64,000 nucleotides of DNA. Source: Telopea speciosissima (lineage: Eukaryota > Streptophyta > Magnoliopsida > Proteales > Proteaceae). Under the pieces are notes generated by a model. That model was not told the DNA's origin, made no database searches, and saw only the letters and a program-made list of their open reading frames with translations. Location of the stretch: the NCBI RefSeq assembly GCF_018873765.1, contig NC_057926.1, positions 55,999,378 to 56,063,377 of the forward strand, in the 5' to 3' direction. A program made the position numbers and the translations under genes. This document shows positions 10,137 to 20,732 of this stretch, piece after piece (within the stretch, counting starts at the first letter, position 1; each line of letters starts with the position of its first letter).

Positions 10137-13100
10137 ATGGTTGATGCTCTTGTTTCTAATGTCATTCGGGCATTGGCCACCATTGTTCAAAACGAGATTG
10201 AACAAGAGGTAAGACTGGTGGTGGGTGTGAAAAAGGACATCGAGAAGCTCTCCAGTACTTTAATGAAAATCCAGGCTGTGCTAAGGGATGCTGAAAAGAG
10301 GCAATTTATGGATGATTCAGATTCAGATTCAGTTCGGCTTTGGTTACAAGATCTGAAAGATGTAGCTTATGACATTGATGATGTTTTAGATAAGTGGACC
10401 ACTCAAATTCTCAGGATCAAATCCTCCTCCTCTTCACAAATAGACGATGATGATGATGCTCGCATCAGCCGGAGCATTAAGAAGGTATGCCCCAGCAACT
10501 TGTTTTCTTCTTGCTTTCATTTCAAGCGAATCGGTTTGAGCTATGATATTGGTCATAGGATAAAGGATATAAAAGAAAGACTAGATGAGATTGCAAGTGA
10601 GAAAGATAAGTTCGGTTTTACTGAAACTACTACTAGAAATGATGAAATTATAGAGAGAGAGTCAAAAAGGAGACTAGAAACTAGCTCCTTGGTTGATGTC
10701 TCAGAGGTATTTGGTCGTGACATGGATAAAGATATCATAATAAGCAAGTTGGTGAGTGAAGGCAGCCATCAAGAAGTTGTGGTTTCTGGATTAATCCCCA
10801 TCATCATCTCCATTGTGGGCATGGGTGGTATGGGAAAAACCACACTTGCCCAACTTGTCTTCAGTGATGATAAGGTGAAGAACCATTTTAATAAGAGAAT
10901 TTGGATATGTGTGTCTAAATCTTTTGATAAAATGAAGGTTGCCATGAATATTATCAAAGAAATCGGTGGTGGTAACACTAATTTTGTTTCCCAAAGTGGT
11001 GAAAATAATCTTACATGGGAAAATGTGCATCGTCAACTGACTAGTTGTGTTGATGGAAAACATTTCCTACTCGTGCTAGATGATATTTGGATTGAGGATC
11101 GTATGGAGTGGGATCCATTGTGGCTTTCTCTCAAACAGGGTTTTCAAGGAAGCAAAATTATTGTCACCACACGCAACGAGAGGGTTGCAGATATAATGTG
11201 TACCACATATGTCCATAGGTTAAGGACATTGTCTGATGAAGCTTGTTGGTCATTATTCAGACATTATGCCTTTGCTGGAAGGCAAGAAGAAGAGTGTGAG
11301 AAATTGGAAGAAATTGGGATGAAACTCACAAAGAAGTGTAATGGATTGCCTCTTTCAGCAAAGACTTTAGGAAGTCTTTTGCGTTTTAAAAAGTCAAAAC
11401 ATGATTGGCAATATATGTTGGAAAGTGATATATGGAAGGTTGTATCAAGCGTTGATCGATCGGTCTTGCCGGCTCTGTTACTAAGCTATAACGATTTGTC
11501 CTCTCGTTTGAAACAATGCTTTGCATTTTGTTCTCTCATCCCGAGAGGTTATGATATTTACAACCGAGGTATAATCCGACAATGGATGGCACAAGGCCTT
11601 CTTAGTGACAATAATTTGGCAACAAACAGTGAGGATTTCATTGCAGTAGGTGATGAGTATTTTAATAATTTGGTTATGCGTTCATTCTTTCAAAAAGATG
11701 TTACAAAATCAAGAGGCATACGAGAATATTGCCAAATGCATGATCTTATTCATGATTTTGCAAAATTTTTTGTAGAGGACGAATGTTTTACTCTAACGAT
11801 TAAGGAGGATACTAGTAGTAGTAGTGCTAGTGTTAAGGAATTCAACTTTAATAGAGCCCGTCATTTATATCTATTAATAGAAGAAGAAGAAGAGGTAAGC
11901 ACAATTCCTTCTTTCCTCTACAAGGCAAAGAATCTGCGCACTCTTAAAATCTATGGACACATTCCTAAGGTTTCTTCTGACTTATTTAGTCACTTAAAGT
12001 GTCTAAGGACTCTAGATTTGGATGGTACTTATCTTGAAGAGCTTCCAAAGGAGATAGAGAAATTGGTACATCTAAGGTACCTTGACTTGTCCAAGGCAAG
12101 GTTTAAGGAATTACCTAAAACAGTGACTAATCTATACAATTTGCAAGCATTATGCCTTTACCGTTGTAGCAATCTTTGTGAACTGCCGAAGGGTATTGGG
12201 GAATTAGTCAATTTGATGGATCTTAATCTAACCGAATGTCGGCAACTAAGCTATTTACCCCAAGGAATTGGGAGATTAAGCAGATTGCGTGGTTTGTCAA
12301 ACTTCATTATTGGTGGGGTGGAGAGTGGTGGATGTAAGATTGGAGAACTAAAAGATCTCAATTTCCTCAAAGATTCTCTACGTATAGTAGGCTTGGGAAG
12401 AGTGGTAAATGGAAATGAGGCTAAGATGGCATGCTTGAAGAATAAGCAACACCTTCGTGCTCTGTATTTCTATTTTGATCAATATACCGGTGTTTCGCTA
12501 GTTGATGATGAAGTCATTGATGAAGAAGCAGAATACTTGGAAGAAGAAGAAGAAGAAGAAGAACAACAACAACAACGCTCCCCAGTCAGTGGAGAAGACG
12601 GCCCCATAGATTCACTACGTTTGTTAGGTGCGAGAGTGAAAAGATACCTTACCCTCAAAGGGATTGGGAGACGGATTGAAAGATTACGCTTCCCCATAGA
12701 TTCACTACGTTTATTTACAGGTGAAGGTTTGTTGATGAGCATGGAGGATGTGCTAGAAAGTCTCGAACCACATCCAAACCTTGAGAAACTAATAATTAGA
12801 GACTACCCTGGTGCTTTTTTCCCCGAATGGATGGATAGACATGCAAACTTCATGATTTTCTCCAATCTGGTTTTCTTGGAAGTGTATTGGTGCTGCAAGT
12901 GTAAGCAATTGCCGCCAACTCTGGGGAAATTGCCATCCCTTGAAACCCTTGTTATAGGTGGAATGGATATGGTGAGATTCATGGGTGCTGAGTTTTTTGG
13001 AATTGATGATGTTGGTCCTACAAGAAAAAGAAGTGGCGGTGGTGGTGATGGGGTTGATCACACAATTATATTCCCAAAGTTGAAAGTATTTTTGTTGGGT

Positions 13101-13760
13101 GAGATGAGGAATTTGGAAAAGTGGGATATGAGAATACAAGAAGAAGATGGGAAAGACTTCATCTTTATGCCGTGTCTCCAATATCTTGTTCTTATGGAAT
13201 TGCCCAAGTTAAGTACATTTCCACAACACCTTACCCAGGCTACCCTCCTAAGGAAATTGTTCATATGGAACTGTCCAAACTTGACTTGGATGCCATCTCC
13301 ATCCTCACATGATCTTTTTCAGTTGATTTTAGAAGAAGACAACGCAGGTTCAGTTTCATGCAACTTGTCTTCGATGCCATCTTCACCCTCACATCTTCCT
13401 TCTCTACACATTGAGGAGTTGATTTTAAAAGAAGACGCAGGTTCATTTTCAATCGAATTAACAATAAATGACCAAATGTTTCTCCCTAACCTCAAGTTGC
13501 TGCGTGTGAGACAATCACCTTACTCGTTTTTACCTCAAGGATTAGGGAAACTAGCATCACTTCAGATTCTGGATATTCGAACCTGTTCCGAGATCGAATC
13601 AATACCTGATGGGGAGTTGCAGCATCTCGCTACACTCCAAGAGTTGACGATCATGAGGTGTCCTGCCTTGAAAGAACGTTGCCAAAAGGGGATAGGAGAA
13701 GATTGGAGCAAGATATCTCACATACCAAACATCTTCATCGATGGAGAGAAGATCAAATGA
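10137..13760 (+). CDS. CC-NB-ARC-LRR (CNL) disease-resistance protein, RGA type, intact single exon
   Basis: An intracellular immune receptor that senses pathogen effectors and triggers defence, 1207 residues in one exon. The start MVDALVS is typical of the class. Residues 1-120 form the Rx-like coiled coil with an EDVID-type motif (DVAYDIDDVLD). The NB-ARC domain shows the P-loop GMGGMGKTT (228-236, Lys234), Kin2 FLLVLDDIW (Asp315-Asp316), RNBS-B SKIIVTTR (about 339-346), GLPLS (403-407, where Ala is more usual than Ser), RNBS-D CFAFCS (from 461) and an intact MHD (534-536). From about 590 to 1190 there are leucine-rich repeats. The LRR region carries a long Glu run followed by Gln, and a PIDSLRL motif used twice 31 residues apart, both absent from a regular LRR. 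All ATP-binding motifs are intact, so it is probably functional. The pathogen specificity cannot be told. Confidence 0.95.
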   Translation: MVDALVSNVIRALATIVQNEIEQEVRLVVGVKKDIEKLSSTLMKIQAVLRDAEKRQFMDDSDSDSVRLWLQDLKDVAYDIDDVLDKWTTQILRIKSSSSSQIDDDDDARISRSIKKVCPSNLFSSCFHFKRIGLSYDIGHRIKDIKERLDEIASEKDKFGFTETTTRNDEIIERESKRRLETSSLVDVSEVFGRDMDKDIIISKLVSEGSHQEVVVSGLIPIIISIVGMGGMGKTTLAQLVFSDDKVKNHFNKRIWICVSKSFDKMKVAMNIIKEIGGGNTNFVSQSGENNLTWENVHRQLTSCVDGKHFLLVLDDIWIEDRMEWDPLWLSLKQGFQGSKIIVTTRNERVADIMCTTYVHRLRTLSDEACWSLFRHYAFAGRQEEECEKLEEIGMKLTKKCNGLPLSAKTLGSLLRFKKSKHDWQYMLESDIWKVVSSVDRSVLPALLLSYNDLSSRLKQCFAFCSLIPRGYDIYNRGIIRQWMAQGLLSDNNLATNSEDFIAVGDEYFNNLVMRSFFQKDVTKSRGIREYCQMHDLIHDFAKFFVEDECFTLTIKEDTSSSSASVKEFNFNRARHLYLLIEEEEEVSTIPSFLYKAKNLRTLKIYGHIPKVSSDLFSHLKCLRTLDLDGTYLEELPKEIEKLVHLRYLDLSKARFKELPKTVTNLYNLQALCLYRCSNLCELPKGIGELVNLMDLNLTECRQLSYLPQGIGRLSRLRGLSNFIIGGVESGGCKIGELKDLNFLKDSLRIVGLGRVVNGNEAKMACLKNKQHLRALYFYFDQYTGVSLVDDEVIDEEAEYLEEEEEEEEQQQQRSPVSGEDGPIDSLRLLGARVKRYLTLKGIGRRIERLRFPIDSLRLFTGEGLLMSMEDVLESLEPHPNLEKLIIRDYPGAFFPEWMDRHANFMIFSNLVFLEVYWCCKCKQLPPTLGKLPSLETLVIGGMDMVRFMGAEFFGIDDVGPTRKRSGGGGDGVDHTIIFPKLKVFLLGEMRNLEKWDMRIQEEDGKDFIFMPCLQYLVLMELPKLSTFPQHLTQATLLRKLFIWNCPNLTWMPSPSSHDLFQLILEEDNAGSVSCNLSSMPSSPSHLPSLHIEELILKEDAGSFSIELTINDQMFLPNLKLLRVRQSPYSFLPQGLGKLASLQILDIRTCSEIESIPDGELQHLATLQELTIMRCPALKERCQKGIGEDWSKISHIPNIFIDGEKIK
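12601..12715 (+). repeat. Internal near-repeat in the NLR LRR region
   Basis: The 20-base string CCCCATAGATTCACTACGTT occurs at 12602 and again at 12695, 93 bases apart and in frame. It adds about 31 residues between LRRs. An in-frame GAA/CAA codon run lies just before it (12539-12575). Together they make a length-variable acidic insert in the predicted recognition surface. Confidence 0.8.
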
Positions 13761-14637
13761 TCAGGAGGAGAAACTTCCACAAAAACAAAGAGTGAACGAA
13801 CAAGAAGCGGACACAATTAAAAGTAAGCACAGTGTGATACTTAATTCTGTAAGCATTTCTGATGTCGTGGAGTTCCTGCTGTTTTCTCATTCTATTCTTT
13901 GTGCAACCTTTTTTATTTTTTTTTGTTCCTTTAGCCATTTTGGATGATAGAGAGAACCCAATTTCTTCAACTCCTCCATGGGAAATATCCACGTAACACA
14001 TCAGCAAAGCTCAAACTCAGATTACACCATCTCCCATTTAATGAAAAGGAGAGAGAAATCAGAAAATTTTTAGAGTGACGATGATGATTGCTTACGCCGA
14101 CCATACATATCTTCACAGGTTTGTTGATTGCTTGATTTGTTTTTTTTTGGTAGAGTGATTGCTTGATTTGTTATGTGGTTCTTTCTTTATTTCTCTGTTT
14201 TATTTATTTTGGATTTTGGATGTCGTTTCTGATCGATTGGTTGTTGTTATTAGGGATTTTGAGGTTCAAGATACCAGAGAATTCGATTGCTCAATACCTA
14301 ATGCTGGAGCCGATGTTGGATGGAAATGAAACTGGCCTCCTCATCCATCACCAAGCTCTAGGCATGTATAGTAATAATACCCTTTCTTTTTTTAGTTTGT
14401 GGTTCTTTCTTCTTTTATCATGAGTATCAATGTTTAGAAAAGAAGTCAAATGAAAATGGTAAAAAAATTGAAAAATAGGATTTTAAGAGTGTATATAAAT
14501 ACGTAAGAGAGGGTACACGGTTAGGATGGTATGACAAGCTGATTTTTAGCTTAATCAGATTTCATTTCTGATTCTGTTAAGCAAATTGCTTGTTAGATGA
14601 ACCTGAAGAAAATTGTTTTTCTCAATTTATATTTCAG
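13761..14637. other. NLR 3' flank; first copy of dispersed module A
   Basis: 14165-14370 is the first copy of a roughly 180-bp module (GGTTCTTTCTTTATTT, then GAGGTTCAAGATACCAGAGAA, then GTTGGATGGAAA) that recurs at about 20280, 24295, 25635, 26060 and 26620. Its placement suggests 3'-flank sequence of a duplicated locus. There is no recognisable protein. Confidence 0.5.
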
Positions 14638-15189
14638 TACTTCGGAGGTTGGGGCTATTGCTGTAAGGCATGTCTGCAAAGGAAACTTGCGTCATGATCC
14701 ATGAATGGTGCAACAGTGGTAACTCTCATCCTCCTAAAACTCTATCCTGCAAATGACAAATGCATTATAGGTGCTTGTGAATTGATTCTCTACTTATGCT
14801 CTGCTAAAACATAATCCAGGAGTTACTCTGTTTGTGGCACATCCTGTGAGATGGAACTTAGTACTCTGGGAACAAGAAATTGGTAGACTTGAAATATTTG
14901 AAGATTCAAAACCTCAAACCTAGCTGTCCCTATTTATTTTCTTTATGCTTGCTGCAATGGTAGGCCCCTAGTAACAATTGTTTCCTTTGGCAGAGTGGTG
15001 AGTATTCTCTATTCTACTTGTCTCACCCTTTTCCTTTTTCCCTCTGCCATTTTCAGTTGCTGATCTTTAATCTCCTTGGCTGTCATATTTAAAAGTTCAG
15101 ATTGGAAATAAATTGAAAATTTAAACCAATTCATTCAGAAGCTGCTAATTCTAGTTGGGGATTGACATGATCAACCTTGATATCATTAT

Positions 15190-15900
15190 TCTTTGTGTGT
15201 GTGTTTATTTGGGAGTAACAAATATTCCCCCCCCCCCCCCCCCGGTCATCAAATTGAATCCGGTTCGTCTTCAAATTTTACAATCCAGCATACTTTGTGG
15301 AATAAAATATTTAACCCCATAGGGAGGGAAGAGAAGAAAATATTACAAGACAAAGATGCCACCAAGAGGCACTAGACCCGGACAAACAAAGAAAAAAAAA
15401 AAAGGAACAAAAACATCAACCCAAGGACTGCTTGAGATTCAAAACTGGATCGTCCCATATGGAGCTCACACGACGATCTTCCAAGGGGCATCAGATTTTC
15501 CAATCAACCAAGCAAAGAAAATAAAGGGCAAACTTAATATGGTGACTCTTCCTCCGATGCCAAGCAGAGACTTGAGTGTCTTCCCAATGAAGCTCCCCTT
15601 CTTTTTGCTTCAAATCTGGCGCTTCCTTTTGATTATCAACAAGATGGATCACCTCCTCAGTATGCTTCTACTTTGGATCTTCCTCTTGAGAAGGCTTCAA
15701 CTTTAGATCTTCCACTTCAGAGAGACTAACTAAGGAGGCTGCATGCCAATCCAAAATATGAAGGAATGATTTTCCTTCATCTGACTTCAACCTAACCCTA
15801 CACGGAATGGAGTTGTCATCCACATTTGCAACCCGAGTCATGTCAACAACCGGTTGTCGGTTGATCCAAGATATCAATCACCAAGGTCTCATTGTCAAGA
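15190..15900. other. Unrecognised insert in the CCT1 relic intron, with a C homopolymer
   Basis: A run of about 17 C residues (15228-15243) is followed by roughly 600 bp with weak open frames on both strands. The minus strand at 15668-15877 reads MTRVANVDDNSIPCRVRLKS and resembles nothing I can name. It is probably old inserted material between CCT1 exons a and b. Confidence 0.4.
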
Positions 15901-16389
15901 TCATTGTACTCCACAGATTCATCCTGACCATGGAGAGGGCACTGATGAGAAGGAGAAGGCTTCACTTCTTCGGCATGTAGATGAAGTTGTAGATGAGTGC
16001 ATTGCTGCTGATGATGTGACCTTGATAAAAGGGACCAAAACCGCGAGTGCATGTATGTAGCTTACTGTATTTAATTGTGTTTTTAGTGTGCTGAACCAGG
16101 TAATCAGAATCCTTTGTTTGCATGGAATTCAACTTAAACAGATCGGCGCCCTGGTCTAGTCCATGAACAATAAAAGTTTTGAAGCCCATGCTCAGCCATA
16201 TGGGGCATATCCAAAGTTTGCCCTATGCTTCAGTCACCAAAAAAAAAATACATGCTCACAGTGATTGAATTTAATTATTTAGCATTGTTCTTGTAAGCTT
16301 TGTCTTCAGGACTAGCCATGGACCTATGCCATTCGCATGCTTGCAAACTTGATTATGTGCTCTTTTAGTCAAAGCAAAGACAATTCAAC

Positions 16390-16789
16390 CTGGCCCGCCC
16401 TGAGCCTGACAGGGCCTGGGTTGTGCTTTTCAGCCCGCGGGTCGAGCTAGGGTTGAGATTTCCAGGCCCAAGGTAGGGCAAGGTTTGGATTGAGGCCTTG
16501 AGTTGAGCCCGGCCCGGCCTGACCCTGTATATAGAAATATAAAATATTCAATTATACATAATATTATCTATCCTACACAAGGTCAGATAACATGGCTAGC
16601 CCCAAACTAGTCTAGCCCTGAAATGGCAAAAATAGGGGCTGTCAGGGTCAATCAAGGCAGGGCTGGGTTGGATTGAGCCTAAAAGGGTTGGGCCTGGGCC
16701 CGACCTTGGATTGCGCTGGGCATGGGTTCAGCTAAAGGGACCTAAGGTTGGGCTGGGGTATAATAAAATCCGGCCCGGTTGCACCCCTA
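16390..16789. mobile_element. GGCCC-rich hAT-like MITE, left end lost
   Basis: Dense GGCCCGGCC, GGGTTGGGCC and CCTGACCC words end at TTGCACCCCTA, the inverted form of the TAGGGGTG terminus of the copy at 61354. No left terminus is visible, so this copy is truncated. It lies in the CCT1 relic between exons b and c. Confidence 0.55.
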
Positions 16790-17796
16790 CTTAGCATAAT
16801 GCTTTAGCATCTTTAAGAGACTTTTTTATTTTGATCTTTCTTCTTCTGTTTTAATTTTTCAAGACCCTCGTTTTGCTGATTATTATTTATTTCCTCTTGT
16901 TTTCAGGGTTTGAATTTAATCTAGGAAATTATTCATAACACGGGTCCTAGACTGGCAGACTAGAAACAAGTTTCTTGGTCTGCACATCTATATTTGTGAG
17001 TATCTTGCAACAACTTTAGGCTCTCAAGAACTGGCAATTGCAGAGTTTGTTGACTGAATTTTTATTATACCAAAAGTCTTCGCAGACATTTTTTTAATTA
17101 ATAAAATAAGAAATAAATTTAATTCAATGGTGAAATGTGCAACAACTGTATTGACTGCAGGTTCTTGCAGTGAACACTAGAAAGTTTGCAACTGAGCTGG
17201 TTGCATAACTTAGGGCATATCACCATACTGTTCAAATTAAAGCACATAAGCAGCATTTATCAAGGTATTCTTGTCTGCTCAGTTTATTTCTTATTCCGTT
17301 GTCTTTGACTCTGTTTAGACCCCTTGCTTAAGCCTGAAGATGGATTTTGTATTGAGAAGTTGATCCTAGCTGCATCAGTATGGTGAGCGTGTGATGTTCC
17401 ATAATGCCTAACATGCATGATTGCCCAATTTGTGCTTCATAGATTTGGTGGGATCAATATGAGAGTATATAAATTATTGTGTAGAAATCATCAGTCTACG
17501 ACTTATTCGAGCAGTCTCATGCAGTTCTATTGTTATTTCCTTAATTTGGAAGGAATGGTTATTAACTAATTCAATTTGCTCTCTAAAGCATGAAATTAGT
17601 TCCATTGTTTTCTAATCCAAGGCTAAATACTCCCATAACAGAGAGTTGTTGAGAAAACACCCCTGTTCCTTGTCTATTCAGTCCTTTGTATCTGTTATTT
17701 CCTGTTGTAATACTTGAGATGAATAAGAAAATATGATTCCTTGCATAAATTTACTTCAATTAGGACAATACAATAATGATTGTGTAACATTACTAT

Positions 17797-18525
17797 CATA
17801 GTTGTCATGGCGTCGCCATGGCGTCCTGGCGCTGGAGAAGCATGCATGGCGACCTACGCCATGGCGTCCCTCTTTGATTTCTTCTTCCTGTCTCTCTTTC
17901 CCTCTTCAATTTCTTCTTCCTGTCTCTCTGTCTCTGTTTTGCAACTAAGAAGTCGCCAGATCTGATTCCAGGAATTAAATACTCCTTGTTTAGTTGATTT
18001 CTGTGATGAGTTCTTGCTGGAATTGATAGAACATGATGTGGCGATGCTTCGCCTGAAGGTTTAGACTGGACCGAGAAGAGTTGAAGGAGTTATCTCCTTC
18101 GTACTGCGCTGTTTTCGGTCCCAGGCTGAAGTCGTATGGTTGAAGACAACCATAAATCCATAATCCGATCGTGGGTTATTACAAACCCTTATTTTTGCCT
18201 TTTTCCTAAAGTACCCTTCTCTTCTTTTATTCCCCTTTGTCCATACTTTACACATCCCTCCAAGTTTACCCTTAGTCATTAAATCAAAACCCTTTTATGC
18301 CCTTTCTTAGATTCTGCTTAATTACAAGATTGCCATCCTTAAAACTTGAGAAACAATAGAGAAAAAATAAAACATGGCTTGAGTATACATCTATTAAAAC
18401 ATTAAAAATAGAAAAAATAAAAAATAAAACATGGTCGACATGCTCGCCATGGCGGGCGACATGTCGATATATCGACGTGACACCCCTCCACCAACTTGGA
18501 TCGCTGTGACGCCTTGACAACTATG
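17797..18525. mobile_element. Non-autonomous hAT-like element with 8-bp target duplication
   Basis: A perfect 8-bp direct repeat, ATTACTAT, at 17789-17796 and 18526-18533 flanks a 729-bp element whose ends are CATAGTTGTC and GACAACTATG. Both subterminal regions are rich in GGCGTC and GCCATGGCG words. There is no transposase. The 8-bp duplication points to the hAT superfamily. It sits in the intron between CCT1 relic exons d and e. A related but undated copy is at 55577-55953. Confidence 0.82.
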
Positions 18526-18823
18526 ATTACTATGGTAAGAATTTTAAGTAGATTATACAATGATGACTTCCAAAAGTTTCATTTTTTCATTTTTAAACCA
18601 ATTCTACTTCCCTTCCCTTGCCTTCCTTTTACTTGCAAGCAGACGGAACCTAAATTTAAGATGTAATCACTCTTCCCATATTATTGACTGATTTAATTCC
18701 CTTAATTTTCACCCTTCTCTTTTGTATTGCAGTATGGGGTTAGACCTTTCTAGGGGAACCATCTGCAACAACCTAGAAGCTGGGGTTATTGAACCTGCAA
18801 TGAGCAAAGTGAAGATTTTACAG

Positions 18824-20270
18824 GTACAGTCAAAAGGACTTTGTTTTGAGGATATGTCTTGTATTCCATGGACAGGATTGTGGTCGCCTCCGAAGGGCCG
18901 TTTAAAGCCCATAGGACTTAGTGTTGCTACCCCCATTGTCTTTGACTCAGTTTACATGGGGTAGTTTCAGAAATTATATATTTATGTTTTCCCTTATAAA
19001 TTTGTAGCAATGGAGAGTCATTAAGGTTTGCCGGTTTGAGGGAATTCTTGATAGAGAGGTGAGAGGAATAGAGTTTGGAACCATATTCTCCATTGCTAGT
19101 GAGCCACTCTCATCTCACTGTGGATGTAGGCACCTTGCCAAGCCACGTATATCCTTGCGTGGTGGGGATTTGATTTCTCTTTCTTTTGTTACATTGTATT
19201 TTTTGCATTTTACCTATACATGACATGATCAAGCTTGCAAAAGACAGAAAGTGAAAATACAGAGTAAGACTTCCAAGCCTCATATCCCAAGACATAACAC
19301 AGTTACAATTTTGCTCAGTTTGTGTGTCCTTTGGTGCTGTGAAATGGAATGGTGGATTGTTATATTTTCTATATTTGATGTTGGATGCTGGGGAGGGGTG
19401 GCTATTCATTTTCTCATTTTTTTAAGGTTTTATATCAAAATAAAATGGCACATGTCATCACCTGACTGTTTATGGAGCGTACATGAATGGGTAAGTGATC
19501 TAGACTCTAAAAGCAGCTTGATCGGCTTGGTAAGTAGGGAACCTATATAGCAAAATTTTAGAGGGACCACAGAATAAGGATCAGGACAAGGCTTTACAAA
19601 TGAAATTTGGGCTTAACATGGCCCCAACAACAATAACAATAAACTCAGCATTATCCCAACTTAATGGAATTGGCTACATGGATCCAAACAAAACAAAGTA
19701 GGGAAAACTGAGGTCTTAAAAAAATGAAGGATGGAAGTAAGAGGAAAGAGGCACAGCCCAATAAGTCAAGAGAATCTCAACTAAATGGGATCTGCTACAT
19801 GACCCCAATATTCATTAAATCTTATATGATTAGAGTCTCTCTAGACACTGACAACAGAGAAAGTATCACTTGATGGGGTGGCAATTTCTATCACTCGGAG
19901 GGCTGGTCACGATTTTGACTTTGGATAGATGGATCACCCAATTGGCTATATTCTCATATTTTATGGGTTACTCTCAAATAATAAGGGTAGGTGGTAGCAG
20001 TACAAACATGTGTTGCCAAGCTTAACACACGTTACGTTCCAATTAAAACCTGAGACTTGGCAATCCACTTGGCCATAAAATTTGGTACCCAAGTATATCC
20101 CATCATTCACTACCTAATCATGCATTTTGAACCTAATCCAAGTTTGGTTGACCATGCTTGCTTCATAACGGGCCCAAATTGCGACAACACTTAAGTTAGA
20201 ACAGGGTCTTATGTTTTTAACTAACCAACTAACCAACTTGCCAGCAAAGAATATAATCTGATTATAATTG
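18824..20270. other. Intergenic, with an RTE/SINE-tail-like repeat
   Basis: 18600-18650 is half of a GGTTGCAAGG-type MITE, just before CCT1 exon e. 19620-19810 contains TTATCCCAACTTAATGGAAT followed by TGGCTACATGGATCC, then a second weaker copy. This resembles the 3' ends of plant RTE-type LINEs and derived SINEs. The rest shows no gene. Confidence 0.4.
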
Positions 20271-20730
20271 ATTTTTGTTTGGTTCTTTCTTTATTAATTT
20301 CTTTGCTTTATCTATTAATTTGTTTTGGATTTTGTATATTATGATCGATTGCTTGTGGTGGTTATTTTAGGGATTTGAGGTTCAAGATAGATACCAGAGA
20401 ACTCTTAATGTTCTATATACCACCTAATGTTGGACGGAAACGAACTTGACCTCCTTTGTCACCACCTACTTAGGGAGGAGGAGTTCAGGTTGATGATCAG
20501 GTCAGCGTACTGTAAAATTGTCAGTTTTCTTCTTTATTCTGAATTTTCGAGTTTCCTTCCTGGTTCTTGTTTCCGGTCATTCTGATTTGTCGGGACAGTG
20601 ACAGTTATTGCATTACATGGACCTTGTGAAAACAGTGGAGATGGTAGATGAGCACACCATCTACGTTTCAGTAATCTTGCGTTCAACACAAGCAGCAGAT
20701 CAAGGAGTTTGAGGATGTCCAAAAAATTCT
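20271..20730. repeat. Modules A and B, second copy
   Basis: 20280-20470 is module A (see 13761). 20570-20730 is module B, with CGGTCATTCTGATTTGT and TTATTGCATTACATGGACC, shared with 24430-24680 and 26310-26500. The order A then B is kept at 24.3 and 26.1 kb, so a composite unit was duplicated. Confidence 0.6.
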
Positions 20731-20732
20731 CT

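Larger units (their letters stand above)
14638..18823 (+). pseudogene. CCT1: Unprocessed relic of the chaperonin gene CCT1 (TCP-1 alpha)
   Basis: Five exon pieces of the cytosolic TRiC/CCT alpha subunit lie in order with introns. (a) 14638-14719 reads GAIAVRHVCKGNLRH after a one-base loss relative to the family. (b) About 15917-16047 reads DEVVDECIAADDVTLIKGTK. (c) About 16975-17080 reads EYLATTLGSQELAIAEF and later IIPK, with a stop inside. (d) 17161-17264 reads ATELVA, a stop, then LRAYHHTVQIKAHKQHLS. (e) 18733-18823 reads MGLDLSRGTICNNLEAGVIE, then PAMSKVKILQ. Splice sites survive, for example TCAAG|GT at 17264 joining in phase to CAG|TATGGGG at 18733. Exons for the N-terminal half, the piece between b and c, and the last exon are missing. 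It looks like a decayed segmental copy, not a retrocopy. The CCT alpha identity rests on the shared motifs. Confidence 0.82.

Noticed and set aside
12789-13181. 130-codon minus-strand frame within the NLR
   Set aside because: It is antisense to the LRR coding sequence and has no similarity of its own.
16278-16285. TTTAGCAT as a target duplication partner for the CTTAGCAT after 16789
   Set aside because: The adjoining sequence lacks the TAGGGGTG terminus, so the match is likely chance.
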